NCBI GenBank assembly: GCA_025997475.1
Contig: BNUQ01000010.1
Location: forward strand, 1 to 50,812
Source of the DNA: Planctomycetales bacterium
Lineage (GTDB): Bacteria; Planctomycetota; SZUA-567
DNA: 50,812 nucleotides
Reading direction: 5' to 3'
Translations under genes and position numbers: made by a program
The notes under the pieces: generated by a model
Database searches by the model: none
The model's input: only the letters and a program-made list of their open reading frames with translations
What the model was told of the DNA's origin: nothing
Shown: piece after piece, positions 8,631 to 16,232 of the stretch
How the letters are laid out: every line of letters starts with the position of its first letter
How positions within the stretch are numbered: position 1 is the first letter of the stretch

Positions 8631-9029
8631 CCACACAAAAACCACGCGCGACAGGTTTTCGTCGCCGTGGCGTTCATAGGTGAGCGACTGCGCGTATTGG
8701 CGGACGAGCATCAAGCCCCAGCCGCCGACGCGCGGGTCGTTAATCGCCCGCGGCGGCACGCCGGTCGGGTCGAAAAAATGCCCGTCATCGACCACGGTCA
8801 GCGTCGCGCTTCGCTCCGCCGTCGCGAGCGTTACTTTAATTTGGTGCGACGCGTCGTCGTCGTAACCGTATTTGACGACGTTGGTCAACAATTCCTCGAC
8901 CGCCACGTCGATATGCCGCGCCGTCTTGTCCGGCAGACCCGTCGCCGCGGAAAACGCGGAGACCTCGGCGGCGAGGAGCGCCAACGCTTCAAAGTTGTTA
9001 TCGACGGCGCGAAAAAATTCGGCAGACAT
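8628..9029 (-). CDS. RsbW-like anti-sigma factor serine kinase (HATPase_c_2)
   Basis: The 133-residue product is a GHKL ATPase of the RsbW/SpoIIAB type. It shows the N-box (EELLTNVVKYGYDD), the G1 box (VVDDGHFFDP) and the GGWGLMLV G2 region. These proteins bind a sigma factor and phosphorylate a STAS antagonist; a STAS gene lies just upstream (9144-9488). ATG 9029 is chosen because codons before it come from a heptamer-repeat element. No sigma factor or PP2C phosphatase is present in the window, so only part of the partner-switching set is visible. Confidence 0.8.
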   Translation of the reverse strand: MSAEFFRAVDNNFEALALLAAEVSAFSAATGLPDKTARHIDVAVEELLTNVVKYGYDDDASHQIKVTLATAERSATLTVVDDGHFFDPTGVPPRAINDPRVGGWGLMLVRQYAQSLTYERHGDENLSRVVFVW

Positions 9030-9049
9030 AGTTTTTTCCCGATAGAGCG

Positions 9050-9168
9050 AAGAGCAATTAAAAATTAACAATTAAAAATTAAAAATTGTGGAGTTTGATT
9101 TTCAAATTCGCTTCGCGCGATTTTGATAATTATTCCTCAATTGTTAATTGTTAATTGTTAATTGCTCC
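9050..9168. repeat. Heptamer-array fold-back element
   Basis: AATTAAA/AATTAAC units, then GTGGAGTTTGATTTTC, a core TTCGCTTCGCGCG, then complementary TTAATTG units. It lies between the STAS and anti-sigma genes. Its right arm supplies the last codons (QLTINN and stop) of the STAS gene. Confidence 0.75.
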
Positions 9169-9488
9169 AACGCCGCTTCGTCGTCGGCGACGAGCGGAAT
9201 TCGCAGGTCTAATCCCGCCATTCGCAAAGCGCTTTCGACTTCTTCGCCGGCGCCGACGAGAATCAATTTGCCGTTCTTTTTTTCCAACGTTTTGGCGGCG
9301 ACCATTAACATTCGCATCGCCATGCTGGCGAGAAACGACACCTTCTGCATCCGCACAATCACGTTATTGCTCAACGCGGCCTCTTCCTTGAAACTCGTGT
9401 CGATTTGGTTCACGCCGCTCATATCCAGTTTGCCGTCCAACGCTAAAATCGTCGCGTTTTCCGCGGCGGAAATTTTTGTCATTTCCAT
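9144..9488 (-). CDS. STAS-domain anti-sigma factor antagonist
   Basis: A 114-residue single STAS domain (RsbV/SpoIIAA-like): beta strand ATILALDGKLDM, then VIVRMQKVSFLASMAMRML, where the Ser of LAS sits at the usual phosphorylation position, then KLILVGAG. It is the expected partner of the adjacent kinase and would release the sigma factor when unphosphorylated. ATG 9488 is preceded by AAGGAG on the minus strand. The last residues QLTINN are encoded by the heptamer array, so the stop codon is provided by the repeat. Confidence 0.8.
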   Translation of the reverse strand: MEMTKISAAENATILALDGKLDMSGVNQIDTSFKEEAALSNNVIVRMQKVSFLASMAMRMLMVAAKTLEKKNGKLILVGAGEEVESALRMAGLDLRIPLVADDEAALEQLTINN

Positions 9489-9571
9489 AGTCGCTCCTTA
9501 TAAGATACCGTGGTGAAACCAACCGAACGGACGGATTATAGAAAAGAGCGGGCACGCGCAAGTTGCGGCGG

Positions 9572-9690
9572 TTGTAGAGTTTAGAGTTGAGCGTTTAGAG
9601 TTGAGCAGTGGTTGCGCTTCGCGCTTTTTAAAAATAAAACTCCACACTCTAAACTCTAATCTCTCAACTCTAAACTCTGCTCACTGCCCT
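9572..9690. repeat. Heptamer-array fold-back element (AGTTTAG type)
   Basis: AGTTTAG/AGTTGAG units, then a GAGCAGTGG bridge, core GCGCTTCGCGC, AAAATAAAACTCC, then complementary CTAAACT/CTCAACT units and CTGCTCACTGCCC. It lies in the divergent gap between the STAS gene and aroC, so it is not only a 3'-end structure. Confidence 0.75.
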
Positions 9691-9715
9691 CGGCTCGCTT
9701 TACCAGGAAAATTTT

Positions 9716-10810
9716 ATGGCAAATTCTTACGGACAAAATTTTCGCGTAACGATTTTCGGTCAGTCGCACAGCGAGGCGATGGGCGCGGTGTTGGACGGTT
9801 TGCCCGCCGGCGTCGCGCTCGACTTGGACGCCGTCGCGCAATTTATGCGCCGCCGCGCGCCGGGGCGCGGGGCGTGGGCGACGGCGCGGCAGGAAGACGA
9901 CGCGCCGCAAATCGTCAGCGGCTTGGCGGACGGAAAAACTTGCGGCGCGCCGCTGACCGCGCTTATCGCCAATCGCGACCAACGCTCCGGCGACTACGCC
10001 GACCTGCGCGACTTGCCCCGTCCGGCGCACGCCGATTTCACGGCGGCGATAAAATTTCACGGCGCCAACGACATTCGCGGCGGCGGACAATTTTCGGGAC
10101 GCCTCACCGCGCCGCTCGTTTTCGCCGGCGCGGTGGCGATGCAAATTTTAGCGGCGCGAGGCGTTAAAATTGCCGCGCATATTTTTTCCATCGCCGACGT
10201 TGCCGACGCGCCGCTCTCGCCGCTCGGCGACAATCGCGAATTATTGTTCGGCGTCGCGGCGAAAAATTTTCCCGCGCTCGACGACGCCGCCGGCGTAAAA
10301 ATGCAAAATGAAATCGCGGCGGCGAAAGCCGCGGGCGACTCCGTCGGCGGCGTTGTCGAAGGCGCGGCGTTCGGCGTGCCGGCGGGCGTGGGCGAGCCGC
10401 CGTTTCGCGGCGTGGAAAATGTGTTGGCGCAAATTTTATGGGCGATTCCGGCGGTGCGCGGCGTGGAGTTCGGCGCGGGTTTCGCCGCGACCCAAATGCG
10501 CGGGTCGCGACACAACGACGAATTTTATTACGCCGAAAACGGGGCGGCGCGAACGCGCACCAACCATCACGGCGGCGTGTTGGGCGGCATCGCCAGCGGG
10601 ATGCCGCTCATCGTCCGCGCGGCGTTCAAGCCGACGCCGTCCATCGCGCGGGAACAAAACACGATTAGTTTAAGCCGCCGCGCCGCGGCGAAATTAGTCG
10701 TCAAAGGGCGGCACGACCCGTGCATCGTCCCGCGCGTCGTGCCGGTCGTCGAAGCGGCAATGGCGGTGGGACTGTTGGATTTGCTGAGCGAGGGAAAGGT
10801 TGAAAGTTGA
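9716..10810 (+). CDS. aroC: Chorismate synthase
   Basis: A 364-residue chorismate synthase, the last enzyme of the shikimate pathway (5-enolpyruvylshikimate-3-phosphate to chorismate; needs reduced FMN). Family signatures are FGQSHSEAMGAVLDGLP near the N-terminus, the RPAHAD region, RGGGQFSGRLTAP, the TNHHGGVLGGIASG segment and KGRHDPC near the end. Length is normal. The start ATG follows CCAGGAAAA. The final codons GKVES lie in an AGTTGAA heptamer array whose TGA is used as stop. No other shikimate gene is nearby. Confidence 0.95.
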   Translation: MANSYGQNFRVTIFGQSHSEAMGAVLDGLPAGVALDLDAVAQFMRRRAPGRGAWATARQEDDAPQIVSGLADGKTCGAPLTALIANRDQRSGDYADLRDLPRPAHADFTAAIKFHGANDIRGGGQFSGRLTAPLVFAGAVAMQILAARGVKIAAHIFSIADVADAPLSPLGDNRELLFGVAAKNFPALDDAAGVKMQNEIAAAKAAGDSVGGVVEGAAFGVPAGVGEPPFRGVENVLAQILWAIPAVRGVEFGAGFAATQMRGSRHNDEFYYAENGAARTRTNHHGGVLGGIASGMPLIVRAAFKPTPSIAREQNTISLSRRAAAKLVVKGRHDPCIVPRVVPVVEAAMAVGLLDLLSEGKVES

Positions 10811-10834
10811 AAGTTGAAAGTTCAAAGTTCAAAC
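10796..10834. repeat. One-sided heptamer array (AGTTGAA)
   Basis: Five consecutive units of the AGTTGAA/AGTTCAA type begin inside the aroC 3' end. I see no complementary arm before the next gene, unlike most other arrays. Confidence 0.75.
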
Positions 10835-10914
10835 GGCGCATTTCCGTTGCTTAAACTCTTAAAATACTTAATCCTCTTAAAATTCGTTCCCCTAAAATTT
10901 CGGGAGAAAAACTG

Positions 10915-12456
10915 ATGCGTAAAATTCGTTTATTGGCGGCGGCGGTTTTCTTCGCCGTTTTTGTGGCGGCGTTTAGCGGCGTTTTTCCGGCGGCGAAAAT
11001 GTTGTCCTATTTCGTCGGCGACGCCGCGCCGGTCGTGAGCGCCGGTTTCGCGTCGTCTTTCGGCATCATTGCCGTCGGCACGTTGCTGGCGCTTTTGCTG
11101 ATTACGTTTTTATGCGGGCGGCTCTACTGCGCCGCGGTCTGCCCGCTCGGCGTGTTGCAAGATATTTTGGGTTGGCTGACCCAATTCCGGCGCGGTCGAA
11201 CGCCGAAAAATCATCGCGGTTTGCGGCTGACAATTCTGGCGTTCGTGGCAATCGCGCTGATTGCCGGTTTCGCGTTGCCGCTTCGCGTTTTAGGACCGTA
11301 TTCGCTGTTCGGCGCCATTGCCGCCGCGCTGTTTAATCCGCCGCTCGTCGCTCTGCATAATTATTTTTATCCCTACGCGCCGTCGCCCGAATTACCGCTG
11401 ACCGCCGCGTTGCTCGCGCCCGGCATCGCGGTGTTCGTCGGGATATTATTACTCGTCCTCTGGCAACGGCGAATTTTTTGCACGACGCTGTGTCCGCTCG
11501 GCGCCTTGCTGTCGCTGTTCGCGGAACGCGCCGTTTTTGGTTTGCGCATCAAAAAAGAATCTTGCAAAAGTTGCGGACAATGCGTGAAAAAATGTCCGGC
11601 GGGTTGCATCGAGCTTGCCGCCCCAACGCTCGACAACGGTCGTTGTTTGCGTTGCGGGAATTGCGCCGCCGCCTGCAAATTTCGCGCCGTCGAATGGCAA
11701 AAGTTACGCTCCGGCGAGGCGGCAAATAGTGAAGCCAATTTGCCCGCGCCGACCGGCGCGCCCGGCGGCAAAAAAATTTCGCGGCGCGAATTGGCGGTCG
11801 CGGCGGTCGTGGCGGCGATTGGCGGCGCGGGCTATTTTTTGCATCGCCGTTATGCGTGGGCAATCTACGAACGGCGGCAAAAATTCGGGCAAAAATTCGG
11901 CAACCGCGCCGCGACGCCCGCGCCGATTATCCCGCCCGGCGCCGGGTCTTTGCCACGCTTCGCCGACAAATGCACGAATTGTCAATTGTGTTTGACGCAC
12001 TGTCCGAGCGGCGTGTTGCGTCCCGCCGGTTTGACGCACGAAACGGTGCATCTGCAATTCGACGGCGGAATGTGCGAATTTAATTGCCGGAAGTGCGGCG
12101 AGGTCTGTCCGACCGGCGCGATTGCCTTGTTGCCGTTAGCCGAAAAACAGCGGCGGCGGATTGGTCTGGCGCAATTGACGTTGGACTTTTGCATCGCGTT
12201 CACGGACGAAACGGCGTGCGGCGCGTGCGCCGAAGTTTGCTCCGTCCACGCGCTTGAAATGGTCGAGGGCGACGGAATGCCGGCGGCGTTGCCGCAGTTA
12301 AAAGCGGACTTGTGCATCGGTTGCGGCGGATGCGAATTTGTTTGTCCGGCGCGACCGGTCAAAGCGCTCGTCGTCAAGCCGGTCGAAGTGCAAGTCCAAG
12401 CCGCCGTCGAAGAAGTCAAACCGCAAGAAGCGGCGGGGACAGAGTGGCTGATTTGA
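10915..12456 (+). CDS. NapH/NapG-like membrane polyferredoxin (fusion)
   Basis: A 513-residue protein combining two modules. Residues 1 to about 200 are a NapH-like membrane part with several helices and the paired cysteine motifs CGRLYCAAVCPLG and CTTLCPLG, followed by two 4Fe-4S clusters (CKSCGQCVKKCP and CLRCGNCAAAC). From about residue 285 a Tat-like motif (SRREL plus a hydrophobic stretch) leads into a NapG/MauM-like ferredoxin part with CTNCQLCLTHCP, CRKCGEVCP, CGACAEVC and CIGCGGCEFVCP. It is predicted to move electrons from the quinone pool or cytoplasm to a periplasmic acceptor. No reductase gene is adjacent. ATG 10915 follows GGGAGAAAAACTG. Confidence 0.8.
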   Translation: MRKIRLLAAAVFFAVFVAAFSGVFPAAKMLSYFVGDAAPVVSAGFASSFGIIAVGTLLALLLITFLCGRLYCAAVCPLGVLQDILGWLTQFRRGRTPKNHRGLRLTILAFVAIALIAGFALPLRVLGPYSLFGAIAAALFNPPLVALHNYFYPYAPSPELPLTAALLAPGIAVFVGILLLVLWQRRIFCTTLCPLGALLSLFAERAVFGLRIKKESCKSCGQCVKKCPAGCIELAAPTLDNGRCLRCGNCAAACKFRAVEWQKLRSGEAANSEANLPAPTGAPGGKKISRRELAVAAVVAAIGGAGYFLHRRYAWAIYERRQKFGQKFGNRAATPAPIIPPGAGSLPRFADKCTNCQLCLTHCPSGVLRPAGLTHETVHLQFDGGMCEFNCRKCGEVCPTGAIALLPLAEKQRRRIGLAQLTLDFCIAFTDETACGACAEVCSVHALEMVEGDGMPAALPQLKADLCIGCGGCEFVCPARPVKALVVKPVEVQVQAAVEEVKPQEAAGTEWLI

Positions 12457-12460
12457 AGAG

Positions 12461-12811
12461 CAGAGTTGAGAGTTGAGAGTTCAGAGTTGAAAGTTGGAAG
12501 TTGGAAGTTGGAAGTTGGAAATTGGAAATTGGAAATTGGAAATTGGAAGTTGGAAGTTGGAAGTTGGAAGGGCGCGAAGCGGTTGCTCTATTCAATTGCC
12601 ACGCGCTTTAGCGCGTGGTCGGCGATAAAAAATGACCGGCTTTAGCCGAATGGTTTTCTTTGGGCTAAAGCCCTTTCTTTTTTTGACCGCCCACCACGCC
12701 TTAAAAGGCGTGGCAATTGAATAGAGAATTTAACCGGCGTTTTTTTATTGCCGCGCTCATTCTTTCAACTTTCAACTTTCAACTTTTAACTTTTAACTTT
12801 TAACTTTTCTC
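12461..12811. repeat. Heptamer arrays flanking a 141-bp hairpin element
   Basis: Left arm 12461-12580: AGTTGAG, then many AGTTGGA and AATTGGA units. Right arm 12762-12811: TTCAACT/TTTAACT units. The hairpin element 12586-12726 sits between them next to a GGCGCGAAGCGG core. Together they fill the gap between the polyferredoxin and PAS genes; beyond 12811 only the leader of the PAS gene remains. Confidence 0.75.
12586..12726. mobile_element. 141-bp double-hairpin element (MITE-like)
   Basis: Outer arms CTCTATTCAATTGCCACGC (12586-12604) and its exact complement (12708-12726) enclose end hairpins with a CTTTAG-type stem and an inner pair, CGGCTTTAGCCG and GGGCTAAAGCCC. There is no coding capacity. 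It shares this layout with elements at 16056, 24951 and the transposase-bearing 25432-26017, so I infer a non-autonomous relative of that IS200-like element. Confidence 0.75.
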
Positions 12812-12906
12812 TACTTCCCGACCTCTTTTCCCGCGCCACGCTCTATTTTTTTGCCGGTCGGTTTTTACAATTCGCCGCCAATCCAACCGGAGCCCCGCAC
12901 CTCATT

Positions 12907-14070
12907 ATGATTGTTCACTCGCAATTCGACGGCGAGCCGTTTCGCCGGTTATTAGGCAATTTGTTGTGGCTGGCGTTCGTTTCGTCGGACATCGAAGACG
13001 CGCCCGCCGACACCCCCGCCGAACATAGCGTCTATCTCAATCCCGCCGCCGCCGACTATTTTCCCGTCGGCGACGAATTGGAAAAAATGTCGTTGCGCGA
13101 AGTGCTGATGTTTTCGCTCTACCCGCGCGACGCCACCCGTCTGGTCGATGTGCTCCGCGACGCGCGCGCCGGTCGCACGATGTATGAACTCGACTGCCGC
13201 CTGCTCAATCACGCCACCGGCGAATATCGCTGGGTCTGGCTGACCGGCGAATACCGCTACAACGCCGCCGGTCAAGCGACGCACCTCACCGGTTTAATCC
13301 TCGACATCGACGACCGCCGCCGTCCGCTCGAAATTTTATACCAAAGCCACGCGCAGTATCAGTTGATTTCCGAACGGGTAACCGACTACATTTACACGGT
13401 GCGCCTCGACCACGGCAAAACCGTGGAGACGACGCACGGCGAAGGCGTCCACAAAATAACCGGCTACGACGCGGAGGATTTTAAGCGCGACCCGTATTTA
13501 TGGATAACGATGGTGCACGAGCGCGACCGCGACGCGGTGGTGGAACGGTCGAACAAAATAATGTCCGGCGACCTGAAAGACGAGGACTTGTTGCCGTTTG
13601 AGCACCGTCTGCGTTGCAAAAACGGGAAAATTCGCTGGGTGTCGAGCATCATCGTGCCGCATCGCGACGAGCACGGCGAAATCGACTATTACAACGGCGT
13701 GGTGCGCGACATCACGGCGCAAAAACAGGACGAGGAAAATTCGCGGCAACGGCAGTATATCAACGAAATTTTATTGAGTTCCGTGCCGTTCGCCTCGGTG
13801 CTGATAATGGAAGACGGCGAAATTATCGACGCCAACGCGCACGGCAAAGACCTCGGTTTTATGCCCGGCGACAACGCGCTGACGATTCTCGACCGCGGCG
13901 TGCTGGAAGGCAATTTCGACTTCGGCAAAATGTTTCCGGCGGTGATTAAAAGCGGCTCGTTGCGGCGCTTCGACCTCAGTTTTCACGAACGGATTTACGA
14001 AACGACTTTCGTGCCGATGCAACCGGATTTGTTGTTGATTTGCTTCTACGACATTGTGCGGCGGCGGTAG
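12907..14070 (+). CDS. Multi-PAS domain protein without a visible output domain
   Basis: A 387-residue cytoplasmic protein with PAS/PAC modules. The first ends with the PAC motif YRWVWLTGEYRYNAAG and LTGLILDIDDR; the second ends with GKIRWVSSIIVPHRDEHG and YYNGVVRDITAQK; a third, shorter PAS-like unit follows (SVPFASVLIMEDGEIIDANAHG). PAC-type motifs bind ligands or cofactors and pass signals to an effector, but no kinase, cyclase, EAL or DNA-binding domain follows, and the C-terminus ends cleanly (DIVRRR). It may act through a partner, such as the hybrid kinase at 16.2-18.1 kb; this is conjecture. Confidence 0.7.
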   Translation: MIVHSQFDGEPFRRLLGNLLWLAFVSSDIEDAPADTPAEHSVYLNPAAADYFPVGDELEKMSLREVLMFSLYPRDATRLVDVLRDARAGRTMYELDCRLLNHATGEYRWVWLTGEYRYNAAGQATHLTGLILDIDDRRRPLEILYQSHAQYQLISERVTDYIYTVRLDHGKTVETTHGEGVHKITGYDAEDFKRDPYLWITMVHERDRDAVVERSNKIMSGDLKDEDLLPFEHRLRCKNGKIRWVSSIIVPHRDEHGEIDYYNGVVRDITAQKQDEENSRQRQYINEILLSSVPFASVLIMEDGEIIDANAHGKDLGFMPGDNALTILDRGVLEGNFDFGKMFPAVIKSGSLRRFDLSFHERIYETTFVPMQPDLLLICFYDIVRRR

Positions 14071-14071
14071 A

Positions 14072-14175
14072 AACCGCAATTAAGAATTAAAAATTAAGAA
14101 TAGCGGATTGAACTTAAAATTGCGCTTCGCGATTTTGAAAATCAAACTCCACAATTCTTAATTGCGGTTAATTGT
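14072..14175. repeat. Heptamer-array fold-back element
   Basis: AATTAAG/AATTAAA units, core TTGCGCTTCGCGATTTTG, AAAATCAAACTCC, then complementary CTTAATTG units. It lies just after the PAS gene and before the rplM promoter. Confidence 0.7.
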
Positions 14176-14211
14176 CCACGACACTATCTTCATAAAAATC
14201 GCGCCGTCCTC

Positions 14212-14239
14212 TTGACTCGCGTTTGATTGACCGTAAATT
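14212..14239 (+). promoter_or_regulatory. Probable sigma70-type promoter of rplM-rpsI
   Basis: TTGACT (14212-14217) and TAAATT (14234-14239) with a 16-nt spacer lie upstream of the ribosomal operon, giving a leader of roughly 55-60 nt. Motif match only. Confidence 0.45.
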
Positions 14240-14250
14240 TCCGAACTCTT

Positions 14251-14275
14251 GCGACTTTGCTTCGGTCGCGTTTTT
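14251..14275 (+). promoter_or_regulatory. Hairpin plus T-run in the rplM leader (possible attenuator)
   Basis: GCGAC (14251-14255) pairs with GTCGC (14265-14269) across a 9-nt loop and is followed by GTTTTT. It lies between the predicted promoter and rplM, where a terminator-like hairpin would allow attenuation. The stem is only 5 bp, so this is tentative. Confidence 0.35.
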
Positions 14276-14302
14276 ATTTGTCAAACGAAGGTAAGCAAAA
14301 AA

Positions 14303-14758
14303 ATGGAACGGCAAACGACTTTGGCGACCGCGAAACAGGCGGAAGAAAGCGCCGAATGGTGGCAGGTGGACGCGACCAATATGGTCGTGGGGCGGCTTGC
14401 CGCCGAACTCGCCCGCCGCTTGATGGGCAAACACAAACCGATTTACACTCCGTATGTTGACTGCGGCGATTTTATCGTCGTTACCAACTGCGGCGGCGCG
14501 GTGCTGACCGGCAATAAAATGCGGGACAAAGTTTTCCGCTATCACACCGGTTATCTCGGCGGACTGAAAGAAGTCCCGATGAAGCGAATGCTCGCCGAAC
14601 ATCCCGACCGCATCATCCGCAACGCGGTGCGCCGGATGTTGCCGAAAACCAAAATGGGGCGGAAGATGTTGAAGAAACTAAAAATTTACGCGAGCGCGGA
14701 ACATCCGCACACCGCGCAACAACCGAAAGAACTTATCATTCCGGCGGGGAGGAATTAA
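14303..14758 (+). CDS. rplM: 50S ribosomal protein L13
   Basis: The 151-residue product is L13, an early-assembly protein of the large ribosomal subunit. Signature stretches are WWQVDATNMVVGRLAAELA, GKHKPIYTP, CGDFIVV, KVFRYHTGYLGGLKE and AVRRMLPKTKMGRKM followed by the KLKIYASAEHPH segment. ATG 14303 (MERQTTLA) is preferred over upstream in-frame starts, which would place coding sequence inside the leader. It is followed by rpsI with a 2-nt gap, the usual bacterial arrangement. Confidence 0.95.
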   Translation: MERQTTLATAKQAEESAEWWQVDATNMVVGRLAAELARRLMGKHKPIYTPYVDCGDFIVVTNCGGAVLTGNKMRDKVFRYHTGYLGGLKEVPMKRMLAEHPDRIIRNAVRRMLPKTKMGRKMLKKLKIYASAEHPHTAQQPKELIIPAGRN

Positions 14759-14760
14759 AC

Positions 14761-15165
14761 GTGGCTACAGAAGCGAAAATCAGTTACATTTGGGGCGTGG
14801 GGCGGCGCAAATGCTCGGTGGCGCGGGTGCGGATTCGTAAGGGCTCCGGCAAAATCGAAATCAACGGTCGCAACGCCAAAGATTATTTTCCCTCGTTGCG
14901 CCAGCAGGTCGCGATTGCCGGACCGCTGAAATATATCGGCGTGGAAAGTCAATACGACGTGGTCGCCAACATTCGCGGCGGCGGTTTGACCGGACAAGCC
15001 GGCGCGTTGATGATGGGTTTGGGGCGCGCGTTGCTAAAAGCCGAGCCGGACAAGGCGGCGCGATTGCGCGAACACGGCTTCCTGTCGCGGGACAGCCGGA
15101 TGGTCGAACGCAAAAAACCGGGCAAGCCCGGCGCGAGGCGCAGTTTCCAATTCTCGAAACGGTAA
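14761..15165 (+). CDS. rpsI: 30S ribosomal protein S9
   Basis: The 134-residue product is S9, whose C-terminal tail reaches the P-site tRNA. It shows YIWGVGRRKCSVARVRI, GSGKIEINGR, the VRGGG-like IRGGGLTGQAGA segment and the conserved basic tail ending RRSFQFSKR. Start is GTG at 14761, preceded by GGGGAGGAATTAAAC. It is co-transcribed with rplM and followed by a clear terminator. Confidence 0.95.
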   Translation: MATEAKISYIWGVGRRKCSVARVRIRKGSGKIEINGRNAKDYFPSLRQQVAIAGPLKYIGVESQYDVVANIRGGGLTGQAGALMMGLGRALLKAEPDKAARLREHGFLSRDSRMVERKKPGKPGARRSFQFSKR

Positions 15166-15185
15166 GCGAACCGAGATTTATTGCC

Positions 15186-15215
15186 TGCCCCCGACGGTTT
15201 TCGGGGGCATTTTTA
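15186..15215 (+). terminator. Rho-independent terminator of rplM-rpsI
   Basis: TGCCCCCGA (15186-15194) pairs with TCGGGGGCA (15201-15209) over a 6-nt loop, followed by TTTTTATT, 20 bp after the rpsI stop. Confidence 0.9.
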
Positions 15216-15216
15216 T

Positions 15217-15300
15217 TGAGAGTTTAGAGTTTAGAGTTGAAAGTTGAAAGTTGAAAGTTGAATTTGCGCGAAGCGAATTTTTGCAAAATAAAACTCCGCG
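15217..15300. repeat. Heptamer array with core, one-sided
   Basis: AGTTTAG then AGTTGAA units, core GCGCGAAGCG and AAAATAAAACTCC. The usual complementary right arm is missing; the leader of the XRE-cupin gene follows directly. Confidence 0.65.
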
Positions 15301-15354
15301 CGAGTTCAATTTCAGAATTTGCCAATTATGGCAAAACCTTACAGGAGAAAAAAG

Positions 15355-15939
15355 ATGAGCAACGCAGTGAACGTCATCGGCGAAAAAATGAAAACGATTC
15401 GCGAAAGTCAAAATATGCCGGTCGCCGAAGTCGCGGAAAAAAGCAAATGCCCGACCGCGCTAATCGAAAAATTGGAAGCCGGCGAATTGGTGCCGTCGCT
15501 GACGCCGTTGTTGAAAATCACGCGGGCGTTGGGCGTGCGACTGGGGACGTTGTTGGACGATATGGAAAGCACCGGACCGGTCGTGCATCGCGCCGCCGAG
15601 CGCGAGCGGGTTATTCATTTTTCCGGCGAGCAGAGTTCGGCGGACAAGTCGCAATTGGATTTTTTCGCGTTGGCGCAAAACAAAGCCGACCGGCATATCG
15701 AGCCGTTTTTGATTAAGGTGCATCCGTTGCCCGTCGGCGCGAAAAATCAGTTGTCGTCGCACGAGGGCGAGGAATTTATTTACGTTTTAAGCGGCGGCTT
15801 GCAAATAATTTACGGCAACGAGACGTATCACTTGCAAAAAGGCGACAGCATTTATTTGGACAGCGTCGTGCCGCACAGCGTTTTCGCCGAAGCGGGAATT
15901 GAAACGGAAATTTTAGCGTCGATTTATGAACCGCAGTAG
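15355..15939 (+). CDS. XRE-family regulator with C-terminal cupin domain
   Basis: A 194-residue protein. Residues about 8-65 form an XRE-type helix-turn-helix (MPVAEVAEKSKCPTALIEKL), and residues about 105-190 form a single cupin barrel (SSHEGEEFIYVLSGGLQI, KGDSIYLDSVVPHSVF). Such regulators bind a small molecule in the cupin and control nearby or metabolic genes; the ligand is unknown. ATG 15355 follows ACAGGAGAAAAAAG, which decides the start. It stands alone between the ribosomal operon terminator and a repeat cluster. Confidence 0.85.
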   Translation: MSNAVNVIGEKMKTIRESQNMPVAEVAEKSKCPTALIEKLEAGELVPSLTPLLKITRALGVRLGTLLDDMESTGPVVHRAAERERVIHFSGEQSSADKSQLDFFALAQNKADRHIEPFLIKVHPLPVGAKNQLSSHEGEEFIYVLSGGLQIIYGNETYHLQKGDSIYLDSVVPHSVFAEAGIETEILASIYEPQ

Positions 15940-16232
15940 AAAGGCAATTAACAATTAACAATTAACAATTGTGGAGAAGGCGTGCGAGGTAAAAATCGTC
16001 ATTACTTGTCGCGACGGATTCGCCTTCGTGGCGAAGAAAACATCTAAAAAATCCGCTCTATTCAATTGCCACGCCCTTTAGGGCGTGGTAGGCGGTTAAA
16101 AAATAAAGGGCTTTAGCCCAAATAAACCATTCGGCTAAAGCCGATCATTTTCTAACGCTGACCACGCGCTAAAGCGCGTGGCAATTGAATAGAGACCGGC
16201 GCGTAACATCAATTCTTAATTCTTAATTGCAT
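15940..16232. repeat. Heptamer arrays flanking a hairpin element
   Basis: 15945-15975 carries AATTAAC units; 16207-16230 carries complementary CTTAATT units, from which the hybrid kinase gene takes its last codons (MQLRIKN and stop). Between them lie a small TTCGCC/GGCGAA hairpin (about 16019-16035) and the 139-bp element 16056-16194. Confidence 0.7.
16056..16194. mobile_element. 139-bp double-hairpin element (MITE-like)
   Basis: Same outer arms as the 12586 element (CTCTATTCAATTGCCACGC and complement), with end hairpins around CCCTTTAGGG and GCGCTAAAGCGC and inner GGGCTTTAGCCC and CGGCTAAAGCCG. No coding capacity. It is flanked by CGCGTAACA, as are the elements at 24951 and 25432. Confidence 0.75.

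Noticed and set aside
12586..12726. Ordinary transcription terminator for the polyferredoxin gene
   Set aside because: The 19-bp outer arms, inner hairpins and three related copies show a mobile element; it may still terminate transcription as a side effect.
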